From Desulforamulus aeronauticus DSM 10349 (GTDB taxonomy: Bacteria > Bacillota > Desulfotomaculia > Desulfotomaculales > Desulfotomaculaceae), in contig NZ_FRAR01000009.1 of assembly GCF_900142375.1 (NCBI RefSeq), positions 1 to 64,000 on the forward strand: 64,000 bases of DNA, written 5' to 3'. Positions 8,300-16,786 of the stretch are shown in pieces. The notes under the pieces were generated by a model. That model was not told the origin of the DNA. It ran no database searches and saw only the letters and a list, made by a program, of their open reading frames with translations. Numbering within the stretch: position 1 is the first letter of the stretch; every line of letters begins with the position of its first letter. A program made the translations under genes and the position numbers.

Positions 8300-8743
8300 G
8301 TGAAAATAACAGCAATGTCTGGGAATAAACAAAATCATGGTACTGTCAAACTACCGACCAGCCATGCCGAAGGGGTTAAACAGGCTCAATCCTTTTCAGG
8401 AATACTGGAAAGTACAGAAAAAAATCATACCCAGAGAGAACTACTGGAAATGGTCGATAAAATTAAAGCTGCAGGAGCAAACTTAAAATTAGCGGCTACC
8501 GAAGATAACATACGACAATACAAGGATGTTATCAAAGATTATTTAACCTTTGTGCTAAAAAACTATCATAAATTAAAACATGAACGAAGCGTTAATTACA
8601 GTACAATTTATACCAGAGTAGAAATCATTAGCAAGGAAGTAGAAGAATTAACCAATAAATTGCTAAACGAAGAAAAGAATAATATTGATGTGGTGGCTGA
8701 GGTTGATAAAATCACTGGGCTGATTATTGATGTATTTAGTTAA
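8300..8743 (+). CDS. YaaR-family protein (DUF327)
   Basis: 147 residues. From ~residue 30 the protein matches the YaaR pattern (FSGILES...LLEMVDKIKAAGANLKLAATEDNIRQYKDVIKDYLTFVLKNYHKL), all-helical with alternating charge; YaaR proteins lie in the recR-holB-tmk region in Bacilli and have no settled function. The start is GTG at 8300 with GTGGGGG upstream; another frame overlapping the 5' end is a shadow. A strong terminator follows. Confidence 0.8.
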   Translation: MKITAMSGNKQNHGTVKLPTSHAEGVKQAQSFSGILESTEKNHTQRELLEMVDKIKAAGANLKLAATEDNIRQYKDVIKDYLTFVLKNYHKLKHERSVNYSTIYTRVEIISKEVEELTNKLLNEEKNNIDVVAEVDKITGLIIDVFS

Positions 8744-8784
8744 AAGGCGTCTAGGCTTAGGGGTAAATATTTTAGGTATCAATT

Positions 8785-8836
8785 AAAAGGGGCTTGATTT
8801 GGTTGTCTTAAGACAACCAAATCAAGCCCCTTTTAT
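8785..8836. terminator. Long perfect terminator hairpin, likely bidirectional
   Basis: Arms 8785-8807 and 8812-8834 (AAAAGGGGCTTGATTTGG outer part) are perfectly complementary with a TTAA loop, flanked by A and T runs, at the convergent end of the YaaR and RDD genes. Confidence 0.8.
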
Positions 8837-8904
8837 TCTGCGAACCAATCTCAGGACCCAATAAGCTTTCCCGGAAGCCTGGAGAATCTCCCTAAGTAGA
8901 TTAC

Positions 8905-9366
8905 TTACCCATTAGACTCGTTAGGATTTTCCGTTACATTGACAACAGTAGCTTTAACAACGTGGGTATGGGCGATAAAATCATGCAGTCCCCTACCATA
9001 CATCAGAATCAAAACCATTGTCGTGAGCATCCAAAATAACCAGGTTGTTTGGATAATTGAATTAGATAATAGATAAACCGGGTAAATAGTAAAAAATAAT
9101 TCCCGCACCAGATAATGGCCGGCGTTTAACGGAGCTTCTTTGTTGGATTGTATCCTAATCTTCATAATTCTTTTACCTACGGTTTGGCCATCCCATAAAA
9201 CATTTAACACCACAATGGCTACAAGCAAAATACCGCCGCCTATAACCTCAACCTTTTGACTACTTTGCCCGCCAAACCATAAAAAAACAGGCAGGGTAAT
9301 GACGACTTTGTCAATAATCCTGGCAATGAGTCGCTCAAAGGGGCTGGCATAATTTACAGTTGTCAT
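8905..9366 (-). CDS. RDD-family membrane protein
   Basis: 153 residues with three to four hydrophobic segments. FERLIARIIDKVV supplies the Arg-Asp of the RDD domain and WDGQTVGKRIMKIRI is the second conserved block. RDD proteins are small membrane proteins of unclear role, some linked to Na+/Li+ transport. Ribosome site GGAGGTAACGCA before the ATG. The gene stands alone. Confidence 0.8.
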   Translation of the reverse strand: MTTVNYASPFERLIARIIDKVVITLPVFLWFGGQSSQKVEVIGGGILLVAIVVLNVLWDGQTVGKRIMKIRIQSNKEAPLNAGHYLVRELFFTIYPVYLLSNSIIQTTWLFWMLTTMVLILMYGRGLHDFIAHTHVVKATVVNVTENPNESNG

Positions 9367-9712
9367 TGCGTTACCTCCGTTTGTTTTACATTCAAACCCC
9401 GTAGTGAATAATGTACTTGTTTTCAGTAAGTGCCTTTTGCAAATAAATATTTATAGATGTTTATATTTTACTACTGTAGAACAAGGATTTCAATAAAAGG
9501 GCTTTAGTAACCACGGCCGTTTCATAAATTTGCCGGCTTGCCATACCCACACGATAAAATCTTTGACAGCCCTCCTAAAAAACCCGTAGACCAATGCGCT
9601 AGGTGATACCCGCCAGAACCAGGGCCATGCCAATATAGTAAAGAACGATGCGTACCGTTCACTGGGTATTATTGGTTTCGCTTGCCTGGGTAAATTTGGT
9701 AAACAATTTATT
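9367..9712. other. Intergenic stretch with a possible decayed ORF
   Basis: On the minus strand (about 9500-9700) hydrophobic stretches VRIVLYYIGMALVLAGIT and SALVYGFFRRAVKDF appear in different frames without a start, as in a broken small membrane gene downstream of the ABC pair. I see no intact gene and cannot name a parent family. Confidence 0.3.
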
Positions 9713-11458
9713 TTAGATACTTTTCGTCTTCAGCTTCCAGCCAATTGCCCTTTGACGGACATTGATGAAGTCTGCGTAAATGCCCCTTTGCCGGGTCAGT
9801 TCAGCATGGGTACCTCGTTGTACGATTCTGCCGCCCTCCAGTACCAGGATCTGATCGGCATTCTGCACGGTTTTCAGCCGGTGGGCAATCATGACCAGGG
9901 TCTTATTCCGGGTCAGTTCTTCCAGGGCGGCTTGCAACTGTTGCTCATTTTCGGGATCTACGTTGGCCGTGGCCTCGTCCAGAATGATAATCGGCGCGTC
10001 CTTTAGCAAGGCCCTGGCGATGGAAAGCCGTTGTTTTTCGCCGCCCGATAGGGTCGCACCGCCCTCTCCGATTACAGTATTGTAGCCCTGGGGAAGCCGG
10101 GCGATGAAATCGTGGCAGCAGGCCTTTTTCGCCGCCACTATTACCTCATCCATTGTCGCCTCTGACTTACCGAATTTGATGTTGTTCGCGATGGTATCGT
10201 TGAACAGATAGACATTCTGAAATACCATACTGAAGTTTTTCAGCAGGCTGTCCAGGGTGTACTCTCGCACGTCCACACCGCCCAGGGTAATTCTTCCGCT
10301 GTCCACGTCCCAAAATCTGGCCATTAGATGACATAGTGTAGTCTTGCCGCTGCCAGAGGGACCCACAATCGCCGTGGTCGTCCCCTGAGGAAGGATAAAG
10401 CTCACGTCGTCGATGACCCTTTGTCGGTCATAGAAGAAGCTCACCTGTTCGCCCCGGAGGTCGAAGGTTGGGGGGACAATGTCTTTTCCCGCCGCGTCCA
10501 TCACTGGGGTAGCGAAGATTTCGTCGATCTTATCCATGGATAAATCTATAAGCCGTAGCAATGCCGAAAAGCCGCCTGCAGCATCCAACTGCGCGTAGAT
10601 GATAAAGGAGGCCACCATCATTAACAGGCAGTTAATCAGTTCCAGGCTGCCGTAAAAATGAAGGGCGATGGCGACCAGGACCATTAGCACGCCGAACAGT
10701 TTGAGCACAAAGCTCTGCAAGCTGAGATAAGGGACAAAGTTTTTTTCCAGGCGATAAATGATGTCCTCACTGGCCCGAATGGCCTGATCCACCGTCTGGT
10801 TTGCCGTCTTGTCCAGATTGTAAGACCGGACCACGCCGATGCCCTGCACATACTCCAGCACCGCATCAACCAGCTTGCTGTCCGCGGCGGTTTTGATGGG
10901 CGTGAGCTGTTGGGATTTCCTTTGCATCAAGCCGTTGATACCGAAGAAAACGAGAAGGCCGGCCATCATCAACAGCCCCATCCGCCAATCGTAAAGCAAA
11001 ACAGCCAATGTGATGACCACTGTGGTTAGTACGCCCTGCAGAGTGATCATGATCACCCGCGTCGCCACATCCTGGAGGTTTTCGCAGGTGTTCGTGGTGA
11101 CAGAGGTGATATAGCCCAGGCTGTTGTTGTTGAAATACCCCATCGGCATGTATTTCAGACGCTCGCCGATTTCCACCCGCTTACCTGCCGTCAGAGTATA
11201 GCCGCCGATGGTCTGCCTTATGGTCATGCTTTGCCTGGTCAGGGTACAACCGATAATGCTGATTAGCATAATGCCTAAGGAGGTCCAGACGGTTCCCGGT
11301 GTCACCTGATCTTCTATGATCGCCGTAAGTACCACGGCAATTGCCGGAATGCGTATGGCCTCAAAAATAGCGTGAAACAGCGAGATAACGATGGCGGAGT
11401 AGAACTTGCCCCGCTGCTCGCCGGAAAAACGGAAGAATTTCCGCAGAATCTGGATCAT
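9713..11458 (-). CDS. ABC transporter, fused permease-ATPase (second of a pair)
   Basis: 581 residues: a six-helix exporter-fold membrane domain (residues ~15-300), then an ATPase with Walker A GPSGSGKTTL (~370), signature LSGGEKQRLSIARALL and Walker B IIILDEATANVDPENE. It overlaps the upstream ABC gene by 4 bases and likely forms a heterodimer with it. Together with an AraC regulator under a Fur-box promoter, the set resembles YbtA-YbtP-YbtQ, in which exporter-fold ABC proteins import ferric siderophores. Iron uptake is inference; a peptide or drug exporter is the alternative. Base composition is richer in G+C than in flanking genes. Confidence 0.85.
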   Translation of the reverse strand: MIQILRKFFRFSGEQRGKFYSAIVISLFHAIFEAIRIPAIAVVLTAIIEDQVTPGTVWTSLGIMLISIIGCTLTRQSMTIRQTIGGYTLTAGKRVEIGERLKYMPMGYFNNNSLGYITSVTTNTCENLQDVATRVIMITLQGVLTTVVITLAVLLYDWRMGLLMMAGLLVFFGINGLMQRKSQQLTPIKTAADSKLVDAVLEYVQGIGVVRSYNLDKTANQTVDQAIRASEDIIYRLEKNFVPYLSLQSFVLKLFGVLMVLVAIALHFYGSLELINCLLMMVASFIIYAQLDAAGGFSALLRLIDLSMDKIDEIFATPVMDAAGKDIVPPTFDLRGEQVSFFYDRQRVIDDVSFILPQGTTTAIVGPSGSGKTTLCHLMARFWDVDSGRITLGGVDVREYTLDSLLKNFSMVFQNVYLFNDTIANNIKFGKSEATMDEVIVAAKKACCHDFIARLPQGYNTVIGEGGATLSGGEKQRLSIARALLKDAPIIILDEATANVDPENEQQLQAALEELTRNKTLVMIAHRLKTVQNADQILVLEGGRIVQRGTHAELTRQRGIYADFINVRQRAIGWKLKTKSI

Positions 11459-13209
11459 GCCAAAGCCTCCTTTATCCTGTCCTTAGTCGAGATATGGGCT
11501 GACCACATCTTTTGATACAGCGGGCAGAGGGCCAGCAATTCCTCGTGCTTCCCCTCGGCAGTGATGGCTCCGTTTTCGATCACTACAATCTTATCCGAAT
11601 CCGTAATGGTGGACAGCCGATGGGCGATGACGATCAGTGTTTTGCCTGCTACCAGTTTGGCAACCGCCGCCTGAATAACCGCTTCGTTCTCCGGGTCAGT
11701 ATAGGCTGTAGCTTCGTCTAAAATCACAATAGGAGCGTTTTTCAGCATGGCACGGGCGATGGCAATCCGCTGGCGCTCGCCGCCAGACAGGTGACCGCCC
11801 CCGCCGCCGCAGGGTGTTTCATACCCCCGAGGTAGTTGCATAATAAATTCATGGCAGCCGCTCTCACGGGCGGCGCGTTCCACTTCTTGATCGGAAGCCC
11901 CGGGCTTGCCCAGGCGGATATTGTTACGGATTGTTTCATCAAAAAGAAAGTTGTCCTGGGCGACATAAGAGATGTTGGCGTTGATCTGCGACAGTGGTAT
12001 TTGCTTGACATCCACACCGCCGATGGAAATGGAGCCTACCGGGACATCCCATAGCGAAGCGATTAGCTTGGCAAGAGTGGATTTGCCGCTGCCAGAAGGT
12101 CCCACCAAGGCGGTGACACTGTTGGCCTCAATACGTAGGCTGACATCACGCAGTACCTGCTGCTGCTCATAGGCGAAGGATACTTTGTGCAGCGCAATGT
12201 CAAAGCCCGCTAGGTGTGCTGCCGTCTCTGGGCGCTCCATATCCGGCAGACTCAAAATCTCCGCGATGTCCCCGATCACCGTACTGATTTTTCCCAAATC
12301 ATCGGAATAGGACATGGTTGTGATCAGTGGCCCGATGATGCCAAGGGACAGAATGATAGCCAGGATGAAGGTATCAGCGGGAAGATTGCCATTCATATAC
12401 AGCAGACAACCGATGGGAAGTACTCCAACCAGCACAGCCGGAAAAACCGACATGGCGGCAGAAAAATACCATAGGTTGGAGCGCATCCAGTCAATGGCGG
12501 AATCTGCTGCTTCTCTGGCTGCGGTGGTGAATTTTTCATAGGAGGCCGCCGATTGGTTGAAGGCTTTGATCACCTCAATGCCGCTGATGTATTCCACCGC
12601 CGTGGCGTTTAAGTGCTTGTTCTTGGCGACATAGTTTTTAAACTGTGCCTCGTAGGTGGACATCATAGCCATATAGCAGACAAGGCCGAGGGGAATGGTG
12701 ATGAGTGAGGCCAGTGCCATACGTGGGTCCACCGCCAGCAGGTAGATGATAACACTAACTGAAACAAGGATATTGGCGCTCATTTCCGGTACAATATGCG
12801 CCAGCGTAGGTTCGATGCTGTCCACCTTTTCCACGATGATATTCTTGAGGGCACCCGACGGCGTATTCAGCACATAGCCCATGGGTAGCCGCGTCAGCTT
12901 TGCCGTTAGTCTCAGGCGCACCTCGGAGATTACCGCAAAGGTCGCCTTGTGGGACAAATTGGTGGATATGCCGTGAAAGATATAGCGCAACAGCCACAGG
13001 ACTGTTATCACCAAACCATACAGGAGGTAAAAGGATAATTCCTTGCCGCCTCGGATCAGTTGGACGATCATCTGTCCTACGAAATAATAGGGTGCGAGAC
13101 TGAGGGCGACACCGATGACCGCACATAGGACGGAAGCGATATAGCCGGACTTGTGCGGTGCGGCAAACTCCATTAGCCAGGAAATGGTGCTTTTTGCTTC
13201 GTTTTGCAA
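11455..13209 (-). CDS. ABC transporter, fused permease-ATPase (first of a pair)
   Basis: 584 residues with the same architecture as its partner: membrane domain (~20-300), Walker A GPSGSGKSTLAK, signature LSGGERQRIAIARAML, Walker B IVILDEATAYTDPENE and an H-loop in IVIAHRLST. A Gly-rich stretch (ETPCGGGGGHLSGGE) precedes the signature. The start codon follows AAGGAGGTATCTC. The gene lies 173 bases after the AraC gene, separated by a long hairpin that could attenuate read-through. The context points to iron-regulated siderophore handling, which is inference. Confidence 0.85.
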   Translation of the reverse strand: MQNEAKSTISWLMEFAAPHKSGYIASVLCAVIGVALSLAPYYFVGQMIVQLIRGGKELSFYLLYGLVITVLWLLRYIFHGISTNLSHKATFAVISEVRLRLTAKLTRLPMGYVLNTPSGALKNIIVEKVDSIEPTLAHIVPEMSANILVSVSVIIYLLAVDPRMALASLITIPLGLVCYMAMMSTYEAQFKNYVAKNKHLNATAVEYISGIEVIKAFNQSAASYEKFTTAAREAADSAIDWMRSNLWYFSAAMSVFPAVLVGVLPIGCLLYMNGNLPADTFILAIILSLGIIGPLITTMSYSDDLGKISTVIGDIAEILSLPDMERPETAAHLAGFDIALHKVSFAYEQQQVLRDVSLRIEANSVTALVGPSGSGKSTLAKLIASLWDVPVGSISIGGVDVKQIPLSQINANISYVAQDNFLFDETIRNNIRLGKPGASDQEVERAARESGCHEFIMQLPRGYETPCGGGGGHLSGGERQRIAIARAMLKNAPIVILDEATAYTDPENEAVIQAAVAKLVAGKTLIVIAHRLSTITDSDKIVVIENGAITAEGKHEELLALCPLYQKMWSAHISTKDRIKEALA

Positions 13210-13250
13210 GTGAGATACCTCCTTCGGGATTTTAACTCTAGCGAACCATT

Positions 13251-13325
13251 AAAAAATAGAAGCCCGCTGCAGTACCTGATCACCTAAAAAATAGGGATAG
13301 GGCAACAACTGCAACTGACTTCTAT
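13251..13325 (-). terminator. 18-bp stem with large loop and T-run between araC-type and ABC genes
   Basis: Arms 13256-13273 and 13308-13325 (ATAGAAG..TGCAGT) pair over 18 positions with several G-U pairs and one mismatch; a run of six T follows on the minus strand. It fits a terminator or attenuator after the regulator gene. The 34-base loop is unusually long. Confidence 0.5.
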
Positions 13326-13382
13326 TGTAAGGAAACTGGGGTAAACCGGACACTCCATCCTAACCGATTTGGCTCCATTTGA

Positions 13383-14339
13383 TTAGCGTGATTTTCGATA
13401 GGCCGAGGGAGTCACCTGCAGCACCGACTTAAAGGCACTGGCAAATTTGCTGATATTATCATAACCCACCCGGCCGGCAATCACTGTAACGCTGTCTTGG
13501 GTTTGCATCAGCATAGCAGCTGCTACCTGCATGCGGTAGGTTCGGATATAGGCATAGATGGATACTCCGTAAACCGCCTTAAAGCAGACATTCATTGCCG
13601 TTAGGGAGATATCAAATCGCCGGGACAGTTCCCGCAGGGTAAAATGCTGCTCTAGATGCTGCGTGACCAGTTCCTTGATCGCCTTGACCTTATTGACCTG
13701 GCTCCTGGCAAAATAAGGCCGTTTCTCTGCCTGCTCCGCTGTGTCAACGGCGCTGAGAAACAGCAGTAGTTCCAGCACTTTCAATTTAAAAAAGCCGTAT
13801 TTTACCGCATCGGGAATGGTATACAGCTCCGAGAAAATATGCTCAATGGAATCCTTGGCCCGGACAATAAAACAGCGACCGCCGCCGCATAGTTTATCGC
13901 GCAAAGCGTACAGGTCAATGGAAATATCCTGCAGCACAGTAGAAATCATGCTGGCCGCCTGTTCCAGATCAATGATAATGGAAACACCATGATAGTGCTC
14001 CAGCGGAAAAACCGCGTGAGCCACCCGGTTGTTGACTGCCGTATTGACCGCCAGATCGCCCTCACTCAGATAGGTATACAACCCGTTCAGAAACTCGCAC
14101 TCAAACCGCCCTTCCCGGCAATGGTTGATCTCTAAAGTGTTTTGATCCCAGATCAGGTTTTCCGGGCAGGTATCCATATGCAAATCATTGTAATTTAACC
14201 AAATTCCGGGGAAAACCTGATAGCTGGTAATGCGGCCGGTTCCACTGGCATTTTTCAGTTCGTAAATAGTACAGCCTGCCGGCTGCTCGCTTATTTTTAC
14301 AGCAGTAGGGTAGCGAGCTTTTCCTTGATTTGATTGCAT
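13383..14339 (-). CDS. AraC-family transcriptional regulator
   Basis: 318 residues. The C-terminal ~100 residues hold the two helix-turn-helix units (HFTLRELSRRFDISLTAMNVCFKAVYG; ITVIAGRVGYDN-type second motif VTVIAGRVGYDNISKFASAFKSVLQVTPSAYRK). The N-terminal part is an effector domain without clear homology by eye; the layout resembles the iron-siderophore regulators of the YbtA/PchR group. It is the first gene of the block, directly behind a Fur-box promoter, so it is probably expressed under iron limitation and activates the ABC pair when its ligand is present (inference). Confidence 0.88.
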   Translation of the reverse strand: MQSNQGKARYPTAVKISEQPAGCTIYELKNASGTGRITSYQVFPGIWLNYNDLHMDTCPENLIWDQNTLEINHCREGRFECEFLNGLYTYLSEGDLAVNTAVNNRVAHAVFPLEHYHGVSIIIDLEQAASMISTVLQDISIDLYALRDKLCGGGRCFIVRAKDSIEHIFSELYTIPDAVKYGFFKLKVLELLLFLSAVDTAEQAEKRPYFARSQVNKVKAIKELVTQHLEQHFTLRELSRRFDISLTAMNVCFKAVYGVSIYAYIRTYRMQVAAAMLMQTQDSVTVIAGRVGYDNISKFASAFKSVLQVTPSAYRKSR

Positions 14340-14356
14340 ACAATCACCTGCTTGTT

Positions 14357-14375
14357 GATAATGATAATCAATTGC
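14357..14375. promoter_or_regulatory. Fur box
   Basis: GATAATGATAATCAATTGC matches the 19-base Fur consensus at 16 positions, including the first 14. It abuts the -10 element of the regulator promoter, where bound Fur would block polymerase. Confidence 0.7.
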
Positions 14376-14404
14376 ATTATAATTAAGAAACAGTATTTTG
14401 TAAA
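14376..14404 (-). promoter_or_regulatory. Sigma-A promoter of the AraC-type gene
   Basis: On the minus strand, TTTACA (14404-14399), 17-base spacer, TATAAT (14381-14376). Confidence 0.7.
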
Positions 14405-14550
14405 GTTAAAAAGAGGCTTGCTTCCCAAGTGAGCCAAGGGTTATTACTATCTGGTTCTTTACTCATTTTTAATATAATGTTTTCCATTTCGTTATGTTGT
14501 TGTAACAATTAGCAAATAGAATAAGAAAAAGAAAGTTTGGAGGGATTGAG

Positions 14551-14733
14551 ATGAGTAAAGGTTTAGGGAGTATCTTATTAATGACGATAGGAAAAATAAA
14601 TTCCTTTGGTAAATTTAAAGCCTGTGAGCATTGCCCTTACTGGTCCCTGGAGTGCAACGGCAAAACTAAACACTGCGAGTCCCGTTCCCACGCCGAAGGT
14701 GTGGTATGGCACCTGGGAAATTATATAAAATAA
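14551..14733 (+). CDS. Small Cys-containing hypothetical protein, 60 aa
   Basis: MSKGLGSILLMTIGKINSF leads into CEHCPYWSLEC and a later CESRSHAE. The four Cys and nearby His could bind a metal, but no family is recognised. Ribosome site TTGGAGGGATTGAG before the ATG is strong. It is followed by a copy of the dispersed repeat. Confidence 0.65.
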   Translation: MSKGLGSILLMTIGKINSFGKFKACEHCPYWSLECNGKTKHCESRSHAEGVVWHLGNYIK

Positions 14734-14775
14734 TCACTTGTAAAGCTCCCGACGGAAGTCAGGGGCATTTTATTT

Positions 14776-14849
14776 CACTTTCAGAAAGTATAGAAAAACC
14801 AAGGCTTCCGGCGGCGTCTAAAGACTTGGCGTAAGCCAAGTTTTTCTAA
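14776..14849 (+). repeat. Dispersed palindromic repeat, full-length copy
   Basis: CACTTTCAGAAAGTATAG, then AAAAACCAAGGCTTCCGG, CGGCGTCTAAAGACTTGG, and CGTAAGCCAAGTTTTTCTAA. ACTTGGC GTAA GCCAAGT is an internal hairpin, and the ends (AGAAAAACCAAGG and CCAAGTTTTTCTA) are complementary. Related copies lie at 33309, 33836, 34690, 37821, 42013 and 62571. Confidence 0.8.
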
Positions 14850-14917
14850 TCTGGGAGTTATGATACAATAAGGTAACTTCTGGTGCTGTAAAAAGGTATC
14901 CTCCGTGAGGTGAAACC

Positions 14918-15109
14918 ATGCCGTTATCTTGCCAAGAGCTAAAGGATGCTATGTTTCAGACCCGATTGGAAATATTTGAACTTATGTACCAATTGCAAAT
15001 AACGGCAGAACAGCAGGAGAAAAGCGTGATAAAAAGTCGTATCAAAACACTACAAAGGTTGCATTACTGGCAATTCAGGCAATTGAAAAGGCTGGAAGAA
15101 CAGGGGTGA
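14918..15109 (+). CDS. Hypothetical protein, 63 aa, helical
   Basis: Not recognised. One long amphipathic helix is likely (ELKDAMFQTRLEIFELMYQLQITAEQQ; IKTLQRLHYWQFRQLKRLEE). Ribosome site GTGAGGTGAAACC before the ATG. No operon partner is evident; the efflux genes begin 125 bases downstream. Confidence 0.6.
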   Translation: MPLSCQELKDAMFQTRLEIFELMYQLQITAEQQEKSVIKSRIKTLQRLHYWQFRQLKRLEEQG

Positions 15110-15233
15110 CTTCTTTCGAGGGGTTACTCCTTTTTACGTATATTTTAACAAATAATTGTTATGACAAGGAAGGAAGACTTAATTGTGTGGCGAATAATCT
15201 ATCAGTTAGACAGAATGAACGGAGGATAAGGAA

Positions 15234-16097
15234 ATGGTTAGAACAAGAAGATCATTCATTGGTACATTATTGCTGGCTATGCTGTTGCTAGCTGGCTGCA
15301 ATCAAGGTGCACCAAACGACTCGGGCGGTAGTAATCCCGGGACTAAACCAGCCCAGGCGGAAACTTCTCAAAAACAAAATCAAGCGGCAGCAGTTATTAG
15401 CGGTAAAATTGAAGCAGTGCAAACGGCTAACCTGGTAAGCAAAATAGCAGGCAAGGTCTCGGCAGTGCATGTGGATCTGGGTACTGCCGTTAAAGCAGGA
15501 CAGGTGTTAATCAGTCTGGATGCCGGGGATAAGGAAGCGGATATAGAAGTGTCATCTGCCCAGGTAAACAGTGCCCAGGTTGAATACAATTTGGCCCAAG
15601 CCAACTACCAGCGCGGTAAAGAATTACTGGCTTCCCAGGCTATTTCTCAAGCGGATTATGAGAAAACCTATGAAGGACCCTTCCAGCGAGCGGAGGCAGG
15701 ACTACAATCCGCTCAAGCTACTTTAAGGAAACAGCAAATTACTTATAATGATATGTTTATGAAAGCGCCCTTTGCCGGTGTGATTACTGCCCGGAATATT
15801 AATCCCGGAGAAATGGCGGGGACCCAAAATACCGTGTTAACCCTGGTCAATTTAGATCAAGTTGTTATTAAAGGTATGGTTAACGAAAACTCGATCAATC
15901 AGTTGCAAAACGGTCAGGAGGTAAAAGTAAGGGTGCCAGCTGTAGCGGCTAAAGAATTTACCGGTGTTATTACTAACATTGGTCTTTCAGCTGACCCGCA
16001 GACGAAAGGGTTTCCCGTTAAGGTGAAAGTGGATAACCCAGACCATACTTTAAAGCCAGGCATGTTTGCAGAGGTTGTCATTGATCAAAAAAATTAG
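15234..16097 (+). CDS. HlyD/AcrA-type membrane fusion lipoprotein
   Basis: 287 residues. The N-terminus has a lipoprotein signal with lipobox LLAGC (Cys ~22), followed by a Ser/Gly/Gln-rich linker. Then come the two lipoyl half-motifs (SGKIEAVQTANLVSKIAGKVSAVHVDLGTAVKAGQVL and KAPFAGVITARNINPGEMAG), a short helical hairpin between them, and a beta-barrel domain. Adaptors of this type couple exporters to the envelope; in Gram-positives they act with MFS or ABC pumps. It is the first gene of a three-gene efflux operon. Ribosome site GGAGGATAAGGAA. Confidence 0.85.
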   Translation: MVRTRRSFIGTLLLAMLLLAGCNQGAPNDSGGSNPGTKPAQAETSQKQNQAAAVISGKIEAVQTANLVSKIAGKVSAVHVDLGTAVKAGQVLISLDAGDKEADIEVSSAQVNSAQVEYNLAQANYQRGKELLASQAISQADYEKTYEGPFQRAEAGLQSAQATLRKQQITYNDMFMKAPFAGVITARNINPGEMAGTQNTVLTLVNLDQVVIKGMVNENSINQLQNGQEVKVRVPAVAAKEFTGVITNIGLSADPQTKGFPVKVKVDNPDHTLKPGMFAEVVIDQKN

Positions 16098-16118
16098 AAT
16101 CAGTTTACACGGAGGATT

Positions 16119-16775
16119 ATGATGAAGAAGAAACGCATTTATCTTGTATTATTGGCGATGGTGGTTACCTTGGCCGGGGTCTCCTACTACTATTGGTATC
16201 AGAACGCACATTATGTCTCTACGGAAGATGCCCGGATAGATGGCAATGTTGTCAAGGTTAGCCCGCAGGTGTCGGGACAGATTATTGAACTGCCCATTGA
16301 AGAGAATCAGGATGTAGACGCAGGAGAATACATGGGTCGTCTGTCTGATGTTACGTTATCTTCCGGTGCTAATTTGGATTTAACAGTCATCAAGGCACCC
16401 ATTAGCGGTACTGTCATTAAAAAAATCGCCCATATCGGGGAAGTGGCTTCCCCTGGGGTAGCCGTGGCAATGATAGCAGATCTAAAGGATCTCTATGTCA
16501 CTGCTAATATTGAAGAAAGTGATCTCAACAAGTTAAAAGTAGGACAAACTGTTCACTATACCATTGATACTTTCCCCGGAGAAAAATTTCAAGGAAAAAT
16601 TCTCTCGGTGGGCAATGCAGCTAACTCGGTATTTTCTCTATTACCACAACAGAGTACCAGCAATTCCTTTACGAAAGTAACCCAGCGGATACCCGTAAAG
16701 ATTAGTATTGAGGACTATCATAATAAGAGGCTGCTCCCGGGCATGAATGCTATTGTAAAAATTAATATTAAATAG
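16119..16775 (+). CDS. Short EmrA/HlyD-like adaptor lacking the coiled-coil hairpin
   Basis: 218 residues, against roughly 350-400 for EmrA. A single N-terminal membrane anchor is followed by STEDARIDGNVVKVSPQVSGQI, the EmrA signature. The second lipoyl half (IKAPISGTVIKKIAHIGEVASPG) follows the first within about 25 residues, so the long coiled-coil hairpin is absent. The beta-barrel part (TANIEESDLNKLKVGQ) and C-terminus are intact. Ribosome site GGAGGATT before tandem ATGs; it lies 21 bases after the first adaptor and 11 bases before the MFS gene. Confidence 0.82.
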   Translation: MMKKKRIYLVLLAMVVTLAGVSYYYWYQNAHYVSTEDARIDGNVVKVSPQVSGQIIELPIEENQDVDAGEYMGRLSDVTLSSGANLDLTVIKAPISGTVIKKIAHIGEVASPGVAVAMIADLKDLYVTANIEESDLNKLKVGQTVHYTIDTFPGEKFQGKILSVGNAANSVFSLLPQQSTSNSFTKVTQRIPVKISIEDYHNKRLLPGMNAIVKINIK

Positions 16776-16786
16776 GGGGTGATGAG

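Noticed and set aside
8140-8328. 62-codon ORF before the YaaR gene
   Set aside because: Overlaps the YaaR start in another frame; no ribosome site; composition not coding-like.
14340-14550. Riboswitch or T-box search in leaders (here and before 490, 3443, 34795, 46027)
   Set aside because: No T-box, SAM, TPP, cobalamin or lysine motif could be recognised by eye.
15106-15291. 61-codon plus-strand ORF overlapping the adaptor gene start
   Set aside because: Its 3' half is the adaptor signal-peptide region in another frame, and its start overlaps the previous stop without a ribosome site.
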